Notes under the pieces: generated by a model
The model's database searches: none
Seen by the model: only the letters and a program-made list of their open reading frames with translations
Told to the model about the DNA's origin: nothing
Program-made: the position numbers and the translations under genes
Assembly (NCBI GenBank): GCA_900547165.1
Contig: URFZ01000017.1
Span: 1 to 31,562 of the forward strand
Source of the DNA: an uncultured Eubacteriales bacterium
GTDB taxonomy: Bacteria > Bacillota > Clostridia > Oscillospirales > UBA644
Reading direction: 5' to 3'
Length of the DNA: 31,562 nucleotides
Shown here: positions 25,292-31,562 of the stretch, one piece after another
Layout of the letters: every line of letters starts with the position of its first letter
Position numbering within the stretch: position 1 is the stretch's first letter

Positions 25292-25298
25292 TTCGACA
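25292..25298 (-). promoter_or_regulatory. 0A box 2 (Spo0A-binding site)
   Basis: TGTCGAA on the minus strand, followed there by TTTTGTC. With box 1 in the opposite orientation 46 bp away, the pair suggests autoregulation of spo0A. The rest of 25299-25424 holds no gene or clear signal. Confidence 0.7.
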
Positions 25299-25424
25299 CA
25301 ATTAGTATTACTTGCTAAATTTATCAGGAATTTTTGGTGCACATATAACAAAACAATTGTATAACAGGCCTATTTCATTTTTTTCTGTAACGCCATAAAA
25401 AAAGAGAGAATAAAAAAGAAAAAC

Positions 25425-25441
25425 CTCTGTCTGCGACAGAG
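25425..25441 (-). terminator. Terminator of the serine dehydratase gene
   Basis: CTCTGTC (25425-25431) pairs with GACAGAG (25435-25441) around a 3-nt loop. On the minus strand a long T-rich run (GTTTTTCTTTTTTATTC) follows. An 8-bp stem at 25455-25462/25487-25494 lies between it and the stop. Confidence 0.85.
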
Positions 25442-25519
25442 ATTTTCCGAAAAAGTGCTGATATTAACAAATTCAGACACACCATAATCAGCACAAACGG
25501 GCAAGACTTATTCCCAAAA

Positions 25520-26947
25520 TCATTCGGAATCGCCGCGATAAGTTTTCGCAAGACCGCCCTCTGCGGTCTCACGGTAAGAGGGCAACAGATCTTTTCCGGT
25601 TTCAGCCATTGTTTTGACAATGCTGTCAAACGATATTTTCCTTGTGTTCCACAGTAGACTCGACAGACTGACGGCGTCCTTTGCCCGCATCGCAGCAACC
25701 GCATTGCGCTCTATGCACGGAATCTGAACAAGTCCACAAACGGGGTCACAGGTCAGTCCCAAATGATGTTCAAGTGCAATTTCTGCGGCATATTCTATTT
25801 TGTCTATGCTCAATTCAAACAGTTCACCGAGAGCGGCGGCAGCCATGGCGCAGGCACTGCCTATTTCGGCTTGACAACCGCATTCAGCGCCCGATATCGA
25901 TGCGTTTGTCTTTATGATATTCCCTATTATTCCGGCTGTTGCCAACGCTCGAATAATTTTTTCTTCCGAAAGGTCATTTTTTTGCTGTTCGTAATACAGC
26001 ACCGCAGGCAAAACGCCCGCCGCACCGCAAGTAGGCGCGGTCACAATGGTCTGTGCGGACGCATTTTGTTCACTGACGGCGAACGCATACGCGCAAATAA
26101 GACGGTTTTCTCTTGATTTCGGGCTTTCATCTATATGCTGAGCCTCAAACAGTTGCTTTGCCTTTTTGTGAACGCCCAAACCGCCGGGAAGAATACCCTC
26201 ATCGTGAAGACCGCGTTCGACGGTCTGCGTCATTTGCTCCCAAACCGTGCCGAGATATTCCCGAAGCCCGTCTTCGTTTTCGTTTGCATATTCCCAAAGC
26301 GAAATATTTCGGGACTTGCAATAATTCGATATATCCGCAAAACTGCGATATTGATATACCGTTTTTTTCTCTGCCGCTATTTCGTTGTCAAAAACGATAT
26401 CTCCGCCGCCGATACTGCGAACTTCATTTTCTCCGAGTATCTTTTCTCCGTCAAACGCAACTGTACGCATTGTGTTCGGATGCGCGGTCTGCGTTATATT
26501 GTCAAAGACGATCTCTACGGCGGCGGGTTTTAGCGTTTCTGTTATAACAACATCCGTGCCGTGCCCTTTGCCGGTTTTTGCCAAAGAACCGAACAGCGTG
26601 ATTTTATATCCGGTTGCGTTCGGATAAAGTTCTTTCAGCCGCTTGCAGGCTCTTTCGGGACCTATCGTGTGAGAACTTGACGGACCTCTTCCTATTTTAT
26701 ATATTTCTTTTATGCTCTCCATACAGGGGCGGTTAGGCTTGTCCGCTGCGATATTGCCAACATCGGAAAACAGTTTCTGCCCGAATATGTCATACAGCGA
26801 AAAAATATTCTGTGCGCTCGGCTCGGCAATGTCCCGTTCCCAATCCGAGACAGTCTGTTCCGTCACGTCAAGCAGCTGCGCCAACCGCGATTTCGTCAGC
26901 CCCGCGTTTGTCCGCAAAGAGTGTATACGCGCTCCGATATCAGTCAT
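25520..26947 (-). CDS. sdaA: L-serine dehydratase (Fe-S, single chain) with N-terminal XRE domain
   Basis: The 475-aa product deaminates L-serine to pyruvate and ammonia with an oxygen-labile [4Fe-4S] cluster. It has an extra N-terminal XRE helix-turn-helix (residues about 4-58, with LRTNAGLTKSRLAQLLDVTEQTVSDWER). A short linker leads to the beta domain, which opens with IKEIYKIGRGPSSSHT (79-94). The alpha domain carries the cluster and active-site cysteines in ECGCQAEIGSAC and CDPVCGLVQIPC. The ATG at 26947 has an AGAGGTGA SD; no SD precedes the internal Met76, so the HTH is translated as part of the enzyme. It is monocistronic, with its own promoter and terminator. It may regulate its own gene, but that is inference. 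Confidence 0.92.
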   Translation of the reverse strand: MTDIGARIHSLRTNAGLTKSRLAQLLDVTEQTVSDWERDIAEPSAQNIFSLYDIFGQKLFSDVGNIAADKPNRPCMESIKEIYKIGRGPSSSHTIGPERACKRLKELYPNATGYKITLFGSLAKTGKGHGTDVVITETLKPAAVEIVFDNITQTAHPNTMRTVAFDGEKILGENEVRSIGGGDIVFDNEIAAEKKTVYQYRSFADISNYCKSRNISLWEYANENEDGLREYLGTVWEQMTQTVERGLHDEGILPGGLGVHKKAKQLFEAQHIDESPKSRENRLICAYAFAVSEQNASAQTIVTAPTCGAAGVLPAVLYYEQQKNDLSEEKIIRALATAGIIGNIIKTNASISGAECGCQAEIGSACAMAAAALGELFELSIDKIEYAAEIALEHHLGLTCDPVCGLVQIPCIERNAVAAMRAKDAVSLSSLLWNTRKISFDSIVKTMAETGKDLLPSYRETAEGGLAKTYRGDSE

Positions 26948-26966
26948 AGTATCACCTCTTGACATT

Positions 26967-26995
26967 ATTATAGCATAAATAAAAGAAATAGTAAA
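26967..26995 (-). promoter_or_regulatory. Promoter of the HTH-serine dehydratase gene
   Basis: On the minus strand an extended -10 (TGCTATAAT, hexamer 26972-26967) lies 17 bp from TTTACT (26995-26990). The leader to the ATG at 26947 is only about 12-15 nt. Confidence 0.75.
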
Positions 26996-27000
26996 CAGGC

Positions 27001-27081
27001 TTGACGTTTTTTCAAAAAAGAAAAGAGAAGTTTGACAGGATTCTCTTTTCAATACTTTTATAAACAGTTTGAAAACGTCAA
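27001..27081. promoter_or_regulatory. Outer inverted repeat upstream of the serine dehydratase promoter
   Basis: TTGACGTTTT (27001-27010) and AAAACGTCAA (27072-27081) are exact reverse complements about 60 bp apart. The first arm lies just upstream of the -35 box of the dehydratase promoter. It could be a pair of operator half-sites; no protein is known to bind it. Confidence 0.4.
27020..27050 (-). terminator. Terminator of the 27109-27642 gene
   Basis: GAAAAGAGAA (27020-27029) pairs perfectly with TTCTCTTTTC (27041-27050), with an 11-nt loop. On the minus strand it runs straight into TTTTTTG. It ends the upstream membrane-protein transcript before the dehydratase promoter. Confidence 0.75.
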
Positions 27082-27108
27082 AAGGAAAGTACGTTCGACT
27101 ATTTTCCT

Positions 27109-27642
27109 CTATATATCATCTCCGCATTCACCGATTTCGGTATTTTCGTCGCAGTAAAAATCACAGTCGTAAAACAAATACTTTTTCACATCTTGCAAAG
27201 AATCAAAAAGACGTATTTCTTTATCATAATTCCACTTTTCCGTTTCGGAATCATACATGTCCAAGTGCAACGCATATTTTCCGTCTTTTTCCGTGATAAG
27301 CGCGCGTTCGTCGCAGAAAGAATTAAACCAAATATAATTATAATCGGTCGGCCTGATTCCCTCAAACTTATTCCGTTCCCATGCTGAGGCAAGCGCCCGA
27401 TTTCGTTTTTTTGTTATCCGACCGCACACAACCGCGCAAATAACAGAAGCGGAAAGAAGCAGAAATTCCTCGCACAAAAAAGCAATAAAAATATTCCAAT
27501 CCCGCTGTTCAAATTCCGAAAAAGCCTTATCTCCCGTGCAAATGTCAGTTATTAAAAAATTTGCGACAACCAGAACCGAGCACACAACAGATATCAGTCG
27601 ACATATACGCAAATATCTTGATTCAAAACTTTTTTTATTCAT
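27109..27642 (-). CDS. Unknown two-helix membrane protein
   Basis: I do not recognise this 177-aa protein. Two membrane helices lie at about residues 13-33 and 50-75, so both ends should be cytoplasmic. A soluble C-terminal domain of about 100 residues is rich in Tyr, Asp and Glu and ends with three cysteines (CDFYCDENTEIGEC). The domain reads like a small alpha/beta unit with YIWFNSFCDERALI and KYALHLDMYDSE strands. A plausible promoter is TTGCTT (27688-27683), 17 bp, TAAGAT (27665-27660) on the minus strand. The SD is weak. Its A+T-rich composition groups it with the accessory segment rather than with the core genes. Confidence 0.68.
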   Translation of the reverse strand: MNKKSFESRYLRICRLISVVCSVLVVANFLITDICTGDKAFSEFEQRDWNIFIAFLCEEFLLLSASVICAVVCGRITKKRNRALASAWERNKFEGIRPTDYNYIWFNSFCDERALITEKDGKYALHLDMYDSETEKWNYDKEIRLFDSLQDVKKYLFYDCDFYCDENTEIGECGDDI

Positions 27643-27781
27643 AACATCAACACTCTTTAATCTTAATCACAATAAGTTACATAAGCAAAAACGATCACCG
27701 TATTTATCATCGCAATACTTCAACGCTAAACCGTTTAAACAAATCATGAAACACAAATATAATAATCCATCAAACAAAATT

Positions 27782-27988
27782 CTATTTTTCATGAGAAAGT
27801 CCGATAAAATAATCTGCGCTTACACCGTAATAACGACAGAGTTTTATCAAGTCGTCTATTTTTAACTCCGCTCGCCCGTCCTCTATATGACTATATCCTT
27901 GTTGTGATTTATTGATTATCGCACCTACTTCTTTTTGTGTTAAATCTCTATCCTCCCTAAGGTTTCGCATTATGCTCCTGTAATCCAT
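27782..27988 (-). CDS. Small XRE-family transcriptional repressor
   Basis: The 68-aa protein is a single HTH_3 (Cro/C1-type) DNA-binding domain: residues 4-60 include LREDRDLTQKEVGAIINKSQQGYSHIE with the recognition helix near residues 29-40. It ends with the common tail YYGVSADYFIGLS. I chose the ATG at 27988, which has a GGGGGAG SD; the longer frame reaches into the operator. It is divergent from the 72-aa gene, and the promoter between them is covered by two copies of ACTCA-N5-TGAGT, the likely target of this repressor. Its own -10 (TATAAT) is at 28018-28013, so it is probably autoregulated. Confidence 0.88.
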   Translation of the reverse strand: MDYRSIMRNLREDRDLTQKEVGAIINKSQQGYSHIEDGRAELKIDDLIKLCRYYGVSADYFIGLSHEK

Positions 27989-28035
27989 TGTAAACTCCCC
28001 CCCTTTTTCTTTATTATATAAAAGAAGTTTACCAC

Positions 28036-28075
28036 ACTCAGAAATTGAGTATTGACAAATACTCAATTTCTGAGT
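28036..28075. promoter_or_regulatory. Double operator between the XRE gene and the 72-aa gene
   Basis: An 18-bp perfect inverted repeat (28036-28053 with 28058-28075, 4-bp centre) is itself made of two palindromes, ACTCA-GAAAT-TGAGT (28036-28050) and ACTCA-ATTTC-TGAGT (28061-28075). One site lies just upstream of the -35 box and the other fills the spacer up to the -10 box of the plus-strand promoter. The XRE protein encoded next door is the obvious ligand (inference). Confidence 0.82.
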
Positions 28076-28080
28076 ATAAT
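28052..28080 (+). promoter_or_regulatory. Perfect SigA promoter of the 72-aa gene
   Basis: TTGACA (28052-28057), 17 bp, TATAAT (28075-28080). A consensus promoter like this would be very strong unless repressed, which fits the operators embedded in it. Confidence 0.92.
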
Positions 28081-28113
28081 ATAATAAAAAGAAAAGGAAA
28101 TGAGGAAACTTTT

Positions 28114-28332
28114 ATGGCAAAAATTGATTTTTCTAAAATAGCTGAAATGCTTAATTCATCAACAGATTTTTCCTTGACAGAAAAACAGTATTATAATTTA
28201 ACAAGAAGGAATCTGCCGAAAGACACCAATTATTTACTTAATAAATCTGCTCTGGCAAGATTTTCAAAAGAAAAAAATCTTGAAATCAGCGTACAAGAAA
28301 GGACAATATCATTTAAAAAGGCAACTGATTAA
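28114..28332 (+). CDS. Small unknown protein divergent from the XRE repressor
   Basis: This 72-aa protein has no family I can name. It has a short N-terminal helix (KIDFSKIAEMLNS), a central segment FSLTEKQYYNLTRRNLPKD and a basic C-terminal half with NKSALARFSKEKNLE, ending in a beta-like strand. The pattern, with Tyr/Thr/Arg and SALARFA-like spacing, recalls small accessory proteins of mobile elements in Clostridia, but the function is unknown. The ATG at 28114 has a GAGG SD; an in-frame ATG at 28045 would lie inside the operator. It follows a consensus promoter under XRE control, and the 674-aa gene starts 95 bp later in the same direction, possibly in the same transcript. Confidence 0.75.
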   Translation: MAKIDFSKIAEMLNSSTDFSLTEKQYYNLTRRNLPKDTNYLLNKSALARFSKEKNLEISVQERTISFKKATD

Positions 28333-28427
28333 AAGGATAAAGTACTATTTGTCTCAAAACAAAAAATCTATAAAATAGAGAAAATATTCTTTATTTACTT
28401 ACAGAAAATATAATAAAGGAGCTTCTT

Positions 28428-30452
28428 ATGGAAAGAAATACATCTGAACTTAACGCAGAAATTAAAACATTCAATATTTTTGGAGAAGATATAAAATGCA
28501 CAAAATCTTTGGCAACATATCATGAAACTATGGAATACTATTCGGACAGAAAAGAACCTTTCTTTCAAAATTTTTTTGCTCTAATACCAAATAGCATTTC
28601 AGATACTTTCGGAAATTTGATAGAAGTCCTTCAATCTGAGCAAGATAATACCCTTAACCGAATTTCATCACATGGGATCTTCATTAAATCTGAAAATTTA
28701 AGTATATACATAACCCACTCATATAACTCAATCTTAGAAGCAGTAAAGCAAATTAAAGATGTCCATGACAATATATTGCAAACCGTAGCTGACCAAATTA
28801 GCAGCAATAAACAAAACCTCATTGAGGAAGCAGAAAGTAAGATTACAGGACTCAGTTACGGAATCATAGGAGATGGACTTGATTTAATTGCATATTCAAT
28901 AGACGAATATCGCAAAAAGGAAAAGCAAAGAAAAGAAGCATATTCGGAAGCTCAAAAAAAACACTCTCTTTTTTGCGATGAACATATTAAAAAAGGCAAT
29001 GATACTTATGTCCAATTTATTTCTAAAATCAAACCTTTTCTAAAACGCGGGTTATGTGCATATATTGACGGGCTTTACAACGCCGAAAAAGAATTTCTTA
29101 TCAGTGCTGGGTTAATTTCACCAAAAATCGAAGATTCAATAGATATACAAAAATCATACCATATAATCAACCGGATAACAGATCCTTTTGCAGACAACAG
29201 CGAAGCTATCGCAAGCTCCCTAAAAAATTATCCGTGCAACATCGCCGCATTTGTTTATGCAAAGGAATATAAATACGACTCGCAGGAACTGGATAATTTA
29301 ATTCGTTTTTTGGGAATAGAAAATAAGGTTGAAAAAAAAATTGCGGAGAGCAAAAAACAACGTGCAGAAAGACTCCTTAAAACAATCAACGAAGTTTTGG
29401 GAGACAGCGGAGTTGAGATAATCAAAGAGAATGAAATGCTGTTGTATGCGAAAGATGTTAAAAATCTTCTTTCTGCATTAGCAACCAAAATTACACCTGA
29501 TATTGAAGACATAATCTCACCCCAACAGATTGATGCAGTCACTGATATTAATGAGTACTGTATAAAGAAACTGTCAAAAATCTTATCTGATGAAAGCTGG
29601 TCTTTTTTTGAAGAACACTCTGTAAATCCGATTCAAAAATCATCAATTATTCCGAATTATATATGCAAACGTAATACGCTTCTCGACTGGCTTATCGCAC
29701 AAATAAGAATTAAAAAAGATGATTCGGAACGCCGTTATTTGGAAATACAAGCAAAACTGAAAGATGCAAAATCAATTGCGGATTATGAAGCTTGCTTAAT
29801 TTTCCTTTCAACTCTCGGAGAATATAAAAACAGTCCCGAATTGCATAACATGACAAAGGAAAAACTGAAAAAAAAGAAAAAGAAGAAGAAAACAGCTATT
29901 GCAATCATCACATTATTACTATTTGCAGCAATAATCATATCAATAATTTGTATAAAAGCATATATAAAAAACACTCCATATCGAGAGTTGAAAAATGCCT
30001 TGAATTCCAACGTTTTTTCTGTGCAATGGGCACGAGATCCAAACCACAAAGTTGATAAGTGGGATAAAAAAAATATACAGGTTTTTGCAGAGAAACTGGG
30101 GGAATATCATACAAATAATAATATAAAAGAAGCATTGAAGTTGCTTATAGAACTGGACGAATTAAATATTGGTTTTAATGGTAATTATTATGGAGCCTCC
30201 GCATCTTTTATTGCTTGGGTAAAAAACTATACCACATCCAATGGAACACTCCTTGAAATCAAAGAAAGCTATTTCTCGGAAGATTATGACGAATATAAAT
30301 ATGAATTGGACGAATACATATTAACTTGGGAAAAAACAGACAGTCGTAACGCCATATGCATATATAAAACGCAGGAAAATTATGAAATTTCCTGTATAAT
30401 AGCAGAATACGGATATCTCACTAGTGATTCTCCAGAAATTATTATTCAATAA
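28428..30452 (+). CDS. Unknown 674-aa single-pass membrane protein
   Basis: I do not recognise this protein. Residues 1-478 form a long, mostly helical, charged soluble region. A single motif ACLIFLSTLGEYKNSPEL near 455-472 resembles the 'LGDYKDS' TPR-like unit seen before membrane helices in many Firmicutes proteins. A run of lysines (about 479-488) precedes one membrane helix at about 489-511. By the positive-inside rule the N-terminal region is cytoplasmic and the last 160 residues are outside. The outer domain is Tyr/Asp/Glu-rich and may be a small beta domain. An AAAGGAG SD precedes the ATG. The gene is A+T-rich, unlike the core genes, which suggests transfer. A link to the XRE/72-aa unit is likely from position only. 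Confidence 0.8.
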   Translation: MERNTSELNAEIKTFNIFGEDIKCTKSLATYHETMEYYSDRKEPFFQNFFALIPNSISDTFGNLIEVLQSEQDNTLNRISSHGIFIKSENLSIYITHSYNSILEAVKQIKDVHDNILQTVADQISSNKQNLIEEAESKITGLSYGIIGDGLDLIAYSIDEYRKKEKQRKEAYSEAQKKHSLFCDEHIKKGNDTYVQFISKIKPFLKRGLCAYIDGLYNAEKEFLISAGLISPKIEDSIDIQKSYHIINRITDPFADNSEAIASSLKNYPCNIAAFVYAKEYKYDSQELDNLIRFLGIENKVEKKIAESKKQRAERLLKTINEVLGDSGVEIIKENEMLLYAKDVKNLLSALATKITPDIEDIISPQQIDAVTDINEYCIKKLSKILSDESWSFFEEHSVNPIQKSSIIPNYICKRNTLLDWLIAQIRIKKDDSERRYLEIQAKLKDAKSIADYEACLIFLSTLGEYKNSPELHNMTKEKLKKKKKKKKTAIAIITLLLFAAIIISIICIKAYIKNTPYRELKNALNSNVFSVQWARDPNHKVDKWDKKNIQVFAEKLGEYHTNNNIKEALKLLIELDELNIGFNGNYYGASASFIAWVKNYTTSNGTLLEIKESYFSEDYDEYKYELDEYILTWEKTDSRNAICIYKTQENYEISCIIAEYGYLTSDSPEIIIQ

Positions 30453-30711
30453 GGTATACAGGAAGAATTCTTTTCATCAAAACAATTTGTCAGTTAAAAT
30501 ACACTTAATTCTGTTCTGTTCTATATTAACAAACTATATTCGTAAAAGGCAGATACACAAATACATATAATAACATAAAAACAAACAACTAAAAGCAACG
30601 GAATACACCTGACTGTAATTACGTATTCTTTATCATTTTACGCTTATCACTTATCCGAGAATGACAATCTAAGTGAATAGTAACGAACAAAAAAGAGAAA
30701 AATTGAAAAAT
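30453..30711. other. Gene-free A+T-rich stretch
   Basis: I see no gene here. The only structure is a weak stem GAATAC (30601-30606) with GTATTC (30623-30628) followed by TTTATCATTTT, which may be a poor terminator. Confidence 0.5.
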
Positions 30712-30755
30712 AAAAAGAAACGACAATTTTCGAGAGAAGTTTGTCGTTTCTTTTT
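30712..30755. terminator. A/T-rich bidirectional terminator
   Basis: A 15-bp perfect stem (30712-30726 with 30741-30755, 14-nt loop) carries the A-run on one side and the T-run on the other (TTTCTTTTTT), so it can work on both strands. It may end the 674-aa gene transcript or protect it from rRNA-operon read-through. 30756-30957 holds nothing else I can support. Confidence 0.75.
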
Positions 30756-30957
30756 TGTGACTGAGTCAAGTAATAGCACCACAAAATTCGTGCCGTAAAA
30801 TGTTTCTGTTCAACATGAAGCAACGGTAATGATGCAAAGAAGCATTCACGTATCGCTTACGCACAGCAATGTACACTTATTTTCTAACACAATTTGCCTT
30901 TTTCATTGAGCACAAAGTTCCGCTTCATTTTTCATTCACAGTACTGAGGCTTCATTA

Positions 30958-30994
30958 AAAAAATAACAGCCGACAAAGTCGACTGTTATTTTTT
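30958..30994 (-). terminator. Terminator of the rRNA-tRNA operon
   Basis: AAAAAATAACAG (30958-30969) pairs with CTGTTATTTTTT (30983-30994), with CGAC/GTCG inside. On the minus strand it begins at the last base of tRNA-Asn and ends in a T-run, so it closes the operon. Confidence 0.88.
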
Positions 30995-31069
30995 GGCTCC
31001 CCCTGTTGGGCTCGAACCAACGACCCTGCGGTTAACAGCCGCATGCTCTACCGACTGAGCTAAGGAGGA
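30994..31069 (-). tRNA. tRNA-Asn (GTT)
   Basis: The 76-nt gene includes the encoded CCA. The acceptor strands TCCTCCT and AGGGGGA pair fully (one G-U). The anticodon loop CTGTTAA gives GTT, and the T-loop is GGTTCGAGCC. It is the last gene of the rRNA operon on this strand, six bases after tRNA-Lys. Confidence 0.97.
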
Positions 31070-31075
31070 ATATTT

Positions 31076-31151
31076 TGGTGCACCATCAGGGATTCGAACC
31101 CGGGACCCACTGATTAAGAGTCAGTTGCTCTACCAACTGAGCTAAAGGCGG
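31076..31151 (-). tRNA. tRNA-Lys (CTT), acceptor stem poorly paired
   Basis: The anticodon arm ACTGA-CTCTTAA-TCAGT gives anticodon CTT (Lys). The D-arm (GCTC/GAGC) and T-loop (GGTTCGAATCC) are standard and the CCA end is encoded. However, the 5' acceptor strand CCGCCTT does not match the 3' strand ATGGTGC: positions 1:72 (C-C) and 6:67 (T-T) are unpaired and 3:70 is G-T. The expected 5' strand would be GCACCAT. One further C-T mismatch lies in the T-stem. It may be a chimeric or decaying gene. Confidence 0.85.
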
Positions 31152-31236
31152 ATAATGGATTACACCCTGAAAACCGAACACCATGGAACTACTGCAAATC
31201 GGAAAGCACTTTACAGAGCCTGCTAACTACCAATTG

Positions 31237-31562
<326 letters not shown>

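Noticed and set aside
27643..30993. Attachment-site repeats marking integration at the tRNA-Asn 3' end
   Set aside because: The accessory segment abuts the tRNA, but I found no integrase and no copy of the tRNA 3' end near 27000, so integration at the tRNA is not supported.
31152..31236. 5S rRNA in the 23S-tRNA spacer
   Set aside because: The spacer is shorter than a 5S gene (about 117 nt) and lacks 5S landmarks such as the conserved loop sequences.

Overview
The window looks like a chromosomal segment of an endospore-forming Clostridia-type bacterium (Bacillota). The evidence is Spo0A with TGTCGAA boxes, the sporulation proteins YqfC, YqfD and YunB, the hrcA-grpE-dnaK-dnaJ order with a perfect CIRCE operator, and strong SD sequences with TTGACA/TATAAT promoters. 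By eye the core is close to half G+C. I cannot place it below class; an uncultured gut lineage is possible but is inference.

Layout. 1-379 is gene-free and repeat-rich: two copies of a 70-bp repeat, a hairpin, and a 21-bp perfect palindrome resembling IS3-family ends. 380-3328 holds a divergent pair: an FAD-dependent oxidoreductase (minus) and a PLP-dependent methionine-gamma-lyase/'aluminium resistance' family protein (plus), each with a consensus promoter. 3384-8333 is the heat-shock cluster on the minus strand (hrcA, grpE, dnaK, dnaJ), controlled by promoter plus CIRCE. 8411-11029 is a lactate-permease gene divergent from an AraC-type regulator, with back-to-back promoters whose -35 boxes share a palindrome. 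11082-12648 encodes an unknown membrane protein and an anchored alpha/beta-hydrolase-like protein whose nucleophile serine is replaced by glycine.

12736-23827 is one long co-directional run: yqfC, yqfD, phoH, ybeY, era, recO, mutS2, an unknown membrane protein, a DUF6873-type protein, yunB and ligA, closed by a terminator. It mixes spore-coat-stage membrane genes with ribosome maturation and DNA repair. A structured gene-free stretch follows, then spo0A (minus) with two 0A boxes and a leader hairpin, then an iron-sulfur L-serine dehydratase carrying an N-terminal XRE helix-turn-helix (minus).

27100-30900 is an accessory, A+T-rich segment (about one third G+C in sampled lines). It holds an unknown membrane protein, a small XRE repressor, a 72-aa protein and a 674-aa single-pass membrane protein. 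The repressor and the 72-aa gene are divergent around a striking double operator embedded in a perfect promoter. This is the best candidate for an undescribed system. The window ends in an rRNA operon read on the minus strand: the 3' end of 23S rRNA, then tRNA-Lys (with a badly paired acceptor stem) and tRNA-Asn, with no 5S gene between them, and a terminator.
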